From the NCBI GenBank assembly GCA_003483675.1, contig DMYK01000560.1, positions 2,339 through 7,542 on the forward strand: 5,204 bases of DNA, written 5' to 3'. This DNA comes from Microcoleaceae cyanobacterium UBA11344. GTDB taxonomy: Bacteria > Cyanobacteriota > Cyanobacteriia > Cyanobacteriales > Microcoleaceae. The notes below the pieces were generated by a model, which did no database searches, was not told the origin of the DNA, and saw nothing but the letters and a program-made list of their open reading frames with translations. The position numbers and the translations under genes are program-made. Below, one piece after another: positions 1-5,204 of this stretch (positions within the stretch are counted from its first letter, which is position 1; each line of letters opens with the position of its first letter).

Positions 1-2190
1 CGCCTCAATGCTGCCGCCCATCATCTGGCAGAAGCGCTGGCTAATTGCCAGTCCCAAACCTGTGCCACCGTACTTGCGCGTAGTCGAGGCGTCTGCTTGG
101 GTGAAAGGTTGGAAAATTCGCTGTAATTGTTCTAGAGTCATGCCGATGCCGGTGTCGGCGACGCGGAAACTTAAGAATTCGGAGTTGGAAATTAAAATTT
201 GGGAAGATTCCTGTTGATGTTTGATTCTCAATTGTTCATTTTTAATTCTTTCGACTCCGATCGCAATCTTCCCGTTGTGGGTGAACTTGGCAGCATTGCT
301 GAGTAGGTTCAGCAGCACTTGCCGGACTTTTGTCATGTCGGCGTGCATGGTTTCGAGGTTTTCTGGACAGTGCACTTCCACAGTGTTACCGTTTTTCTCG
401 ACCAGCGGCCTCGCCGTGGCGACAGCGCTTTCAATCAGAGCAGGGATGTTGAAGGTTTCTAGGTAGAGATCCATGCGGCCTGCTTCAATTTTAGAGATAT
501 CTAGGATGTCATCGATTAGAGACAGCAGGTGTTTGCCTGCGGTGCGGATTTTTTCGAGATCCGGGACTGATTCATCGTTGCCGGAGTCTTCTGCTTCTTC
601 TTGGAGCATTTCGCTGTAGCCGATGATGGCATTCAGGGGTGTACGCAGTTCGTGGCTCATGTTGGCTAGAAATGTGCTTTTTGCCCGGTTGGCGGATTCC
701 GCTGCTTCTAGGGCTAATTTCATGGCGGATTCTGCAATTTTTCGATCGGTGATCTCTTCGACAGTGCCTTCGTAGTAGAGAATCTTACGGCTGTCGTCAC
801 AAATGCTGCGGGCGTTTTCGGAAATCCAAATCATGCTGCCGTCTCGGCGGTATACTTGGGATTCAAATTTTGACACTTCGTGGCGATCGGCCAATTGGGC
901 AATCCACTCGGTGTGGCGGTTGGGGTTAACGTAAAGTTGGCGGTTGATGTCTGTGAGTTCGGCGAGCATTTGGGTACAGGAATCGTAGCCGTAAATGCGT
1001 GCTAGTGAGGGGTTGGCGGTGAGGTAGCGCCCGTCTAGGGTGGTCTGGAAGATACCTGGGACTGCGTTTTCAAAGATGCTGCGGTAGCTGGTTTCGGCTT
1101 GCCGCCGGGCCAATTCAGCCAGCTGGCGTTCAAGGGTATTGGCGAGCATTTCTCCGGCCGCCTTTAGCAACCCGGATATTTCTGGCGATCGACTTTCTGT
1201 CGCATTTAATGACTCTAATCCCAGAATTCCTACTAGGGTTTTATTGCAAATTAGGGGGATTATTATCAGGGATTGAATACTTTTTTGAGCCTGGTTTAAT
1301 TCTGAGTTGTTTGGGGATTTTTGACTCGAATCTATTGAGGCGCTTCGAGTTTTTTGGGCGGTTGATGATTGAGTATTTACTAATAATTCTGCTGGGTTTT
1401 GACCTCGCAGATAGGCTATTTCGGCTAAAGCTTGAGGTTCTAGTTCGCCGATCGCAGAGATGTACAGGCTTTCTGTCCGATCGAGTTTTTCGGCTAGCAT
1501 GGGAATTTGTGCGATCGCCAGTCCTTGGAGCTTGTCTCTTAATGGCGTCATGCCACTTTTGCACCACTCGTAGGTATTGTCGATGCAGGTTTTGTCGGAT
1601 GATAGCAGGTAGATGTAACTGCTGTCAAAGCCGCTGAAAATGGCGATCGCTTCTAGGGCTAGGTGGATGCCTTTGTCTATTTCTGAGCCTGACAGACTGA
1701 GCAAATGGGTTGACAAACTGGTAATTAACTGCTCGAATTCTACTCGATAATGCCAAGCTTGTTCTACTTTTTGGCGATCGGTAACATCCAGAAAGCTCCA
1801 GACTCTGCCAACTATGTTTGCTCCGACTTTTAAGGGCTGGGAATGTAACTCAAAAATTAGCCCATTTTTTAATTCTAATAAGTCGTTGATTTTAGCATCG
1901 GTCGCGGCCGACACTTTCATCACGTTTTTGAGCAATCCTTGGGGATTTTTTAATTGTCGCAGGGCAAAGGGTAAAGCTGTTTTGGTCGGTTTTTTGAGAA
2001 CGCCGATTCTCGATCGGCTCAATTCCCCAGCTTCGGACAAACCCCACATCTCCACAACTTTTTGATTATAACTGCATACATTGCCGTTTTTGTCAACAGC
2101 AATCATGCCAGCATCTGTAGATTCTAACAATGCTTGCAGCAGGTCGAGCGATCGCTCTTGTTCAGTAGCAAACCGCTGTTGTTTTTCCAT
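1..2190 (-). CDS. PAS-GAF-PAS sensor histidine kinase, N-terminally truncated and cut by the left window edge
   Basis: This is a cytosolic hybrid-sensor-type histidine kinase read from the minus strand, with 730 codons visible from the ATG at 2188-2190. In order it has a PAS domain (about 16-140, ending DVTDRQK), a GAF domain (about 155-345), a coiled-coil linker (340-370), a second PAS (371-485, with the common cyanobacterial block around FESQVYRRDGSMIW), HisKA (about 500-575) and HATPase_c. The phosphoacceptor is His513 in MSHELRTPLN. The N box has Asn632 (LLSNAAKF), the G1 box is DTGIGM (679-684), the F box RIFQPF begins at 691, and the G2 box is GGTGLGL (708-714). All key residues are present, so the core should autophosphorylate. 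The GAF lacks an obvious bilin-type Cys motif, so its ligand is unknown. No Shine-Dalgarno precedes the ATG, and the frame stays open upstream to a stop at 2338-2340 and encodes the tail of another PAS domain, so the start is uncertain. The last strand of the ATPase domain, and any receiver domain, lie outside the window. Confidence 0.9.
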   Translation of the reverse strand, partial: MEKQQRFATEQERSLDLLQALLESTDAGMIAVDKNGNVCSYNQKVVEMWGLSEAGELSRSRIGVLKKPTKTALPFALRQLKNPQGLLKNVMKVSAATDAKINDLLELKNGLIFELHSQPLKVGANIVGRVWSFLDVTDRQKVEQAWHYRVEFEQLITSLSTHLLSLSGSEIDKGIHLALEAIAIFSGFDSSYIYLLSSDKTCIDNTYEWCKSGMTPLRDKLQGLAIAQIPMLAEKLDRTESLYISAIGELEPQALAEIAYLRGQNPAELLVNTQSSTAQKTRSASIDSSQKSPNNSELNQAQKSIQSLIIIPLICNKTLVGILGLESLNATESRSPEISGLLKAAGEMLANTLERQLAELARRQAETSYRSIFENAVPGIFQTTLDGRYLTANPSLARIYGYDSCTQMLAELTDINRQLYVNPNRHTEWIAQLADRHEVSKFESQVYRRDGSMIWISENARSICDDSRKILYYEGTVEEITDRKIAESAMKLALEAAESANRAKSTFLANMSHELRTPLNAIIGYSEMLQEEAEDSGNDESVPDLEKIRTAGKHLLSLIDDILDISKIEAGRMDLYLETFNIPALIESAVATARPLVEKNGNTVEVHCPENLETMHADMTKVRQVLLNLLSNAAKFTHNGKIAIGVERIKNEQLRIKHQQESSQILISNSEFLSFRVADTGIGMTLEQLQRIFQPFTQADASTTRKYGGTGLGLAISQRFCQMMGGSIEA
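178..249 (-). repeat. AT-rich repeat-like insert in the ATPase domain of the downstream kinase
   Basis: Residues 648-671 lie between the strand after the N box (GKIAIGVERI) and the strand leading into G1 (FLSFRVADTG). On the minus strand the DNA runs ATTAAAAATGAACAATTGAG and onward. This closely resembles the AATTAAAAATTAAAAATGAA-type low-complexity tracts often found between cyanobacterial genes (recalled, not searched). The encoded segment is polar and rich in Gln, Ser, Lys and Ile. It keeps the frame and leaves the nucleotide-binding boxes untouched. Confidence 0.5.
1273..1395 (-). other. Ser/Gln-rich insertion inside the GAF domain
   Basis: Residues 266-306 of the downstream kinase fall between the GAF helix region (ALAEIAYLRGQN) and the conserved strand SLIIIPL. 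In most cyanobacterial GAF domains these are separated by only a short loop. Residues 271-306 contain 9 Ser and 6 Gln and no recognisable motif, which suggests a disordered surface loop. The domain resumes normally afterwards (IIIPLICNKTLVGILGLESL), so the reading frame is intact. Confidence 0.6.
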
Positions 2191-2301
2191 GTCAAAAAAG
2201 ACTAAGACTGTGGACACTCCCCCGGCGGGATTGAAAAAATAAGAAACTTCTAAAATCTTACCATCGCCGCCGAAAAATTGGTCGGAGGAGTTTCTGCAAG
2301 G
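2191..2301 (-). pseudogene. Remnant of a PAS domain C-terminus fused in frame upstream of the kinase
   Basis: The kinase frame continues without a stop upstream of the first ATG. It encodes a stretch that reads like the end of a PAS domain: a DGKILEV segment (compare the usual DGTSFPVEY strand), a second strand STVLVFFDM, then a linker into the next PAS. The resemblance stops at the edge of the palindrome at 2302. Beyond it the frame encodes a short unrelated tail and stops at 2338-2340. The PAS core that should come before is missing. I infer that the gene was once longer and that its 5' part has been lost or displaced. A GTG at 2215-2217 could serve as an alternative start, but it also lacks a properly spaced ribosome site. 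Confidence 0.55.
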
Positions 2302-2331
2302 TTGACTCTTAGGCGATCGCCTAAGAGTCAA
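2302..2331. repeat. Perfect 30-bp palindrome with a HIP1 core
   Basis: The half site TTGACTCTTAGGCGA is followed directly by its exact reverse complement, giving 30 bp with no mismatch and no spacer. The centre is GGCGATCGCC, which contains the HIP1 octamer at 2313-2320. The bases just outside (G on both sides) do not pair, so the symmetry ends sharply. It sits exactly where PAS-like coding sequence of the kinase stops. It could be a cruciform or hairpin element, an operator for a dimeric regulator, or the footprint of a small palindromic mobile repeat. Confidence 0.85.
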
Positions 2332-2485
2332 GATAGTTTAGGGGCGATCGGCGAATTTTGACTCTTAGTTGCTTGCTGTTGCCGATCGCTCGTAAGTTTT
2401 TTAAAGATTTTGGATTGACGGCCACGATCGTATTTTCCTTCAGTCGAATTGTGCGTATAGCCTGATTGTAGCTTAAAAGTTTCAC
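2321..2485 (-). CDS. Possible small basic protein, 54 residues, unrecognised
   Basis: A GTG-started frame begins VKLLSYNQAI, stays open for 54 codons and ends LNYLDS followed by TAG. That stop codon lies inside one arm of the 30-bp palindrome. The product is rich in Lys, Arg, Asn and Leu, with no membrane segment, cysteine pair or motif that I recognise. An in-frame TAG lies 6 bases before the GTG, which fixes the start, but the only ribosome-site candidate is a weak GAGAG run that touches the GTG. It lies upstream of the downstream kinase on the same strand. It could be a real small gene, the broken tail of a transposon gene, or a chance frame. I favour caution because the region is full of decayed mobile DNA. 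Confidence 0.22.
   Translation of the reverse strand: MKLLSYNQAIRTIRLKENTIVAVNPKSLKNLRAIGNSKQLRVKIRRSPLNYLDS
2358..2368 (+). repeat. Third copy of the palindrome arm, TTGACTCTTAG
   Basis: The 11-base arm TTGACTCTTAG recurs in direct orientation 56 bases from the left arm of the palindrome (2302-2312). The inverted copy is at 2321-2331. Two direct copies and one inverted copy within 67 bases is far more than expected by chance. This suggests a small repeat family, a set of binding sites, or a duplication made during insertion. Confidence 0.7.
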
Positions 2486-2602
2486 TCTCTACGTTGTAGT
2501 TGTAATAATCGACACAAGCACTGTTTATCTAAAGGCGGTAAAAACTACGGCTATCACAGAGGATTAAAGAATCAAGGTGATCGTTTACACTTGCTAGCTA
2601 CA

Positions 2603-2668
2603 GTACATCGCCTTACAAGTCGGGTTGACGCTCAGGCACGAAGAAACTTTGCGTCAATCGAGATGTAC
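2603..2668. repeat. Nested inverted repeat, possible structured RNA or cruciform
   Basis: The outer arms GTACATC (2603-2609) and GATGTAC (2662-2668) enclose the inner arms TTGACGC (2625-2631) and GCGTCAA (2651-2657). Each pair is a perfect 7-bp match. The inner loop is 19 bases. The two stems are separated by 15 bases on one side and 4 on the other. A competing GCCT/AGGC pairing (2610-2613 with 2634-2637) is possible. The shape would fold on either strand. It may belong to the adjacent IS200/IS605 remnant, whose ends and guide RNA are hairpin-rich, but I cannot assign it. Confidence 0.45.
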
Positions 2669-2689
2669 ACATAGAGTGAGTCTCTGATT

Positions 2690-2824
2690 TGAAAGTTTAA
2701 TGGGTATAGAAATAATCTAGAGCGCCGCATCCTAGGATTCAAGCTAACTCAAAGTCTGAAACGGCGTAAATACGTTACTTGACCAAGAAGTTGGGATACA
2801 AGCCCCGTCCTTCTAGGACAGCTT
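2690..2824 (+). mobile_element. Probable right-end remnant of an IS200/IS605-family (tnpB-type) element
   Basis: The segment has the look of the non-coding tail that follows tnpB in cyanobacterial IS200/IS605 elements: a run including CTGAAACGGCGTAAATACG, then AAGAAGTTGGGATACAAGCC, then a subterminal hairpin. The hairpin pairs AAGC and GTCCT (2800-2803, 2807-2811) with AGGAC and GCTT (2815-2819, 2821-2824), leaving a three-base loop and small bulges. In active elements this tail forms the 3' part of the guide (omega) RNA. No readable TnpB sequence precedes it here, so the element is dead. The match is from memory of the family, not alignment. Confidence 0.45.
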
Positions 2825-2826
2825 TT
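2800..2826 (+). terminator. Hairpin with T run, terminator-like
   Basis: The hairpin described for the IS right end is followed by TTTTCTTGATTTT on the plus strand, so it could also stop transcription reading rightwards. With one bulge (CCC) and an unpaired A, the stem is moderate. No plus-strand gene is evident upstream, so any terminator role would be incidental to its origin as an element end. Confidence 0.3.
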
Positions 2827-2957
2827 CTTGATTTTCTAATATACTCCTTCAAAACATCTGTGCACCGCCAACAGAAACCGCAAAATAACTAGGACTCCAC
2901 AATGCCTCTTTGTGGGGCTTCTTATCGATCTAATTTACTGGCATTCTTAACATTTGC
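2815..2957 (-). pseudogene. tnpA: Decayed C-terminus of an IS200/IS605 TnpA (Y1 transposase)
   Basis: From 2920 down to 2852 the minus strand encodes a segment with ALWSPSYFAVSVGGA, the signature C-terminal strand of IS200/IS605 TnpA. It then meets a TGA at 2849-2851. Shifting frame at about 2855 recovers the next expected helix, VLKEYIRKSRKA. Its Tyr (codon 2841-2843) occupies the position of the catalytic tyrosine that forms the 5'-phosphotyrosine link with single-stranded DNA. Just upstream, 2928-2957 encodes ANVKNASKLD, resembling the NLKNASS-type helix of TnpA, in a different frame and followed by a stop. The HUH motif and the N-terminal half are absent. At least one frameshift and internal deletions make this a relic with no activity. 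Confidence 0.8.
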
Positions 2958-2986
2958 TCCATCTATTTTATCATAACTAAAATTTG

Positions 2987-5204
2987 TCAAAAATCGCTAT
3001 TGATCGTTTCGGTTAAGCTCGAAGTTTCTCTGAAGATAGCTGGCAGCCGAATTGTAAAAGTAGAACCTTGATCTAACTCGCTGAGTGCAGTAATATCTCC
3101 GCCCATCATTTCGCAGAATTTCTTAGTAATCGTTAATCCCAAACCAGTACCGCCGTACTTCTTAGTAGTTGAAGAATCGGCTTGCGTAAACGGATCGAAG
3201 ATTCTGTCTAACTGTTCGGAGCTCATGCCGATGCCGGTATCTGCGATCGTAAACAAAATCCAGTCACCAGAGGGAGATAAAGGCAAGGGGGGAGACAAGG
3301 AAGAAGAGTTTTGTAGTTGTGTTCCAGCTTCTGGGTGTCGGGGGGCGGTCTTGGGAATGCTTTCGACTTCTCGGGTAACGGCGAAAGTAATCACGCCAGA
3401 GCAAGTAAACTTAGAGGCATTGCTGAGGAGGTTGAGCAGGGACTGGCGAAGTTTAGTCAAGTCGGTCTGCATCGAGCCAATATCGTCAGCACATTGTATC
3501 TCTAAGATATTAGCATTTTTGTTTGCCATCGGCTTGATGGTGGAGGCCACATCCTCAACCAGATTTAAAATGTTAAAGGTTTCGACGTGCAGGCTCATGC
3601 GGCCGGCTTCAATCTTAGAAAAATCGAGAATATCCTTAATCAGTGCTAGCAAATGTTGGCCGGCCGTGTTAATTTTCTTGAGGTCGCCGACGAACTCTTC
3701 GGCGCCGAGGTCTTGGGCGTCTTCTTGCAGGAGCTCGCTATAGCCAATGATGGCGTTGAGGGGTGTACGCAGTTCATGGCTCATGTTGGCAAGAAAAATG
3801 CTTTTCGAGCGGTTGGCGGCTTCGGCGGCTAATGCGGCCTGGCGGAATTCTTCGGCTCGTTTGCGTTCGGTGATGTCGCTGGTCATGATTAAAACGCACT
3901 GAGTGCTGCCGAGGTCGATGAGTTCCACCGACAGCAGCCAGTCGCGGACAACGCCAGCTTTGGTGCGAATTTTGATTTCTTGATTGCTGACAGAATTTTG
4001 CGCGAGCAAAATCTCGGCGAGTCGCCGTCCGTCTTCAGAATTGACCAACATTCCCAATTCGCTGGCGGTCCGGCCGATAAATTCGTGGCGTTCCCAGCCC
4101 AAGGAGCGCAAAAAGCTTTCGTTAGCATCGAGAAAGCATCCGTCTGTGAGGGTGCAGATGCTGATGCCGACTGGAGAAGCGTGAAAGGCTTTGGAAAATC
4201 GTTCTTCGGAAGAACGCAGGGCGGCTTCGGCGCGCTTTCTGTCGGTGATGTCTTGGACGGTGCTGGTGATGTAGATGGAGTTGACGGCGGCGTGTTCGCA
4301 GACTGTGCGGTGGCTGCCGTCGGGGAGTACGAGACGGTAGTCGATGCTGTAAGGTTGTTTATATAATAAAGCTGCTTGAATGGATGTCTTGACTAATTCT
4401 CTGTCTTCGGGGTGCACATATTCTAAGAAGCCTTCGAGACTGGGTTCAAAAGTTCCCGGCGGCTGTCCGAGAATGCGGTAAATTTCGTCGGACCAGCGCA
4501 GTTGCTGGGTTCTGCGGTCTAAGTCCCAGTTGCCTAACTGGGCGATGCGCTGGGCGTTGGCGAGGCTGGCTTCGCTGGCTCGTAGGGAGGTTTCTGCTTG
4601 GCGACGTTCGGCTACCGTGGCGGCTAAGACTAGGCCGGTGACGGCGATGACGGCGATGAAGGCTTGCAGGGATAACAGGGCTTGGGGGATGCTGCTGGCG
4701 TGTTTGAGAAAGGGGCCGCTGCCTCTGGCTATGCCCCAGATGGCGAAGCCTGTGAGGATGAGGTTGGAGAGGGCTGTGTAGCGCTGGCCGAATCGAAAGG
4801 CTGCCCAAACTACTAGGGGAAAGGGGAGGTATTCGAGGGGATAGCGGGCGTAGGCGGCGCGGGTGCGGGAGCAGAAGACGAGCCAACCGACGGCGAGCAG
4901 CAGCAGCAGCCAAATGGCGCGTTCGGCAACCTGCTGGCGCTGGGTTTTGGCGGTGGGCAATTCACGCCAAGTCAGCAGCAGGGGGGCGATGAGCAAAATT
5001 CCCATCGCGTCTCCCACCCACCCAGTCCCCCAAATCGTGCCTAAATTGTTCCAGCTAGCTAAGCCTGTTAGGCACTGGATGATGCTGTCGATGGTGGAGT
5101 TGATCAGGGTTGAGCCGAAGGCTGCTAGCCCGACTATTCCTAAAACGTCTTTGAGCCGATCGAGCCCGGGGTTGAAGTTGATGCGTTGCAGCAGGTAAGT
5201 TCCC
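2987..5204 (-). CDS. MASE1-PAS-PAS membrane sensor histidine kinase, 5' end outside window
   Basis: The frame is open from the right edge to the TGA at 2987-2989, with about 738 codons visible. Counting from the first complete codon, residues 1 to about 200 are the C-terminal part of a MASE1 integral membrane sensor. It shows the hallmark GDAMGILL followed by APLLLTW (63-78), and hydrophobic helices around 97-110, 122-135, 145-157 and 175-195. A PAS of the PAS_3 type follows (about 211-323, ending DITDRKRAE), then a second PAS (331-449, ending DITERKRAE). HisKA has His476 in MSHELRTPLN. HATPase has N-box Asn595, G1 DTGIGM (655-660), F box IFDPF and G2 GGTGLGL (684-690). A GTG at 5015-5017 is internal to MASE1 and is not the start. 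There is no receiver domain, so the phosphoryl group must pass to a separate regulator. MASE1 ligands are largely unknown. Confidence 0.93.
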   Translation of the reverse strand, partial: GTYLLQRINFNPGLDRLKDVLGIVGLAAFGSTLINSTIDSIIQCLTGLASWNNLGTIWGTGWVGDAMGILLIAPLLLTWRELPTAKTQRQQVAERAIWLLLLLAVGWLVFCSRTRAAYARYPLEYLPFPLVVWAAFRFGQRYTALSNLILTGFAIWGIARGSGPFLKHASSIPQALLSLQAFIAVIAVTGLVLAATVAERRQAETSLRASEASLANAQRIAQLGNWDLDRRTQQLRWSDEIYRILGQPPGTFEPSLEGFLEYVHPEDRELVKTSIQAALLYKQPYSIDYRLVLPDGSHRTVCEHAAVNSIYITSTVQDITDRKRAEAALRSSEERFSKAFHASPVGISICTLTDGCFLDANESFLRSLGWERHEFIGRTASELGMLVNSEDGRRLAEILLAQNSVSNQEIKIRTKAGVVRDWLLSVELIDLGSTQCVLIMTSDITERKRAEEFRQAALAAEAANRSKSIFLANMSHELRTPLNAIIGYSELLQEDAQDLGAEEFVGDLKKINTAGQHLLALIKDILDFSKIEAGRMSLHVETFNILNLVEDVASTIKPMANKNANILEIQCADDIGSMQTDLTKLRQSLLNLLSNASKFTCSGVITFAVTREVESIPKTAPRHPEAGTQLQNSSSLSPPLPLSPSGDWILFTIADTGIGMSSEQLDRIFDPFTQADSSTTKKYGGTGLGLTITKKFCEMMGGDITALSELDQGSTFTIRLPAIFRETSSLTETINSDF
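3263..3367 (-). repeat. Purine/pyrimidine-biased low-complexity insert in the ATPase domain of the upstream kinase
   Basis: Residues 613-647 (counting from the first visible codon) separate the strand VITFAVTREV from WILFTIADTGIGM. They are rich in Pro and Ser, with PPLPLSPSG near the end. The plus strand from 3269 to 3308 is almost pure purine and contains GGGAGATAAAGGCAAGGGGG followed by a similar unit. This resembles the GGGAGACAAGG-type tracts scattered between cyanobacterial genes (recalled, not searched). The frame is kept and the catalytic boxes are intact. Confidence 0.6.

Larger units (their letters stand above)
2332..2986. other. Intergenic patch of mobile-element debris between the two kinases
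   Basis: This 655-base gap holds, from left to right: the repeat arm at 2358-2368, most of the possible small frame, a nested inverted repeat (2603-2668), a short perfect palindrome ATCCTAGGAT (2729-2738), a probable IS200/IS605 right end with hairpin (up to 2824), and a decayed tnpA tail (2815-2957). Neither strand carries a full-length gene or a clear promoter for the downstream kinase. About 2380-2600 shows no feature I can support beyond the small frame. Confidence 0.7.

Noticed and set aside
1209..1637. 142-codon plus-strand frame opposite the GAF region
   Set aside because: It is antisense to a well-supported GAF domain and has no recognisable domain or start signal.
2603..2668. Integron attC-like recombination site
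   Set aside because: The arms lack the conserved RYYYAAC and GTTRRRY boxes, and no integrase or cassette is present.
2477..2674. Plus-strand open frame of 65 codons, containing GGKNYGYHRG and ending ASIEMYT
   Set aside because: It has no usable start codon, shows no family motif, and its first bases overlap the minus-strand small frame. It could be a relic but cannot be supported.
2895..2919. Hairpin CCACAA-loop-TTGTGG as a terminator of the upstream kinase
   Set aside because: The stem is only 6 bp, is not followed by a solid T run on the minus strand, and lies inside the tnpA relic coding sequence.
2923..2955. Short frame starting MEQML on the minus strand, reminiscent of a TnpB start
   Set aside because: It stops after 10 codons, and an overlapping frame fits the TnpA relic better.
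2332..2986. Group II intron in the gap
   Set aside because: I found no domain V-like hairpin and no reverse transcriptase fragment.
2962..2990. Promoter-like TTGACA and TATGATAAAAT on the minus strand just after the upstream kinase
   Set aside because: The -35 and -10 candidates are only 9 or 14 bases apart, not about 17. The TTGACA overlaps the kinase stop codon, and no intact gene follows.
4446..4913. 155-codon Arg/Pro-rich minus-strand frame
   Set aside because: It is an out-of-frame shadow of the GC-rich MASE1/PAS coding region of the upstream kinase, with a composition unlike a real protein.

Overview
The window most likely comes from a filamentous cyanobacterium, possibly an Oscillatoria/Microcoleus-type lineage. 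The grounds are four exact HIP1 octamers (GCGATCGC at 1511, 1643, 2148 and 2313), many further GATCG cores, PAS and GAF blocks typical of cyanobacterial sensor kinases, a MASE1 sensor, and low-complexity tracts like those common between cyanobacterial genes. The genus is inference.

Both large genes lie on the minus strand and encode histidine kinases. The upstream one (right side, 5204 to 2987) is a membrane kinase with the layout MASE1-PAS-PAS-HisKA-HATPase. Its 5' end lies beyond the right edge, and it ends in the window without a receiver domain. The downstream one (left side, about 2190 to 1) has the layout PAS-GAF-PAS-HisKA-HATPase and runs off the left edge just after the G2 box. Their catalytic halves are clear paralogues. 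They probably sense different inputs (a membrane-associated ligand and a cytosolic signal) and signal by His-Asp phosphorelay to regulators not present here.

The roughly 650 bases between them are not an ordinary promoter region. They hold IS200/IS605-type debris: a decayed tnpA C-terminus on the minus strand and a probable tnpB-side right end on the plus strand. They also hold a nested inverted repeat, a possible 54-residue reading frame, and a perfect 30-bp palindrome with a HIP1 core. The palindrome abuts the point where PAS-like coding sequence of the downstream kinase breaks off. The simplest reading is that the downstream kinase lost its original N-terminus when mobile or repeat DNA entered or rearranged there.

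Both kinases also carry low-complexity inserts at the same place in the ATPase domain, and the two inserts resemble two different classes of intergenic repeat. I found no RNA gene, no CRISPR array and no convincing new defence or metabolic system. The most interesting signals are the broken kinase junction and the parallel repeat-like inserts.
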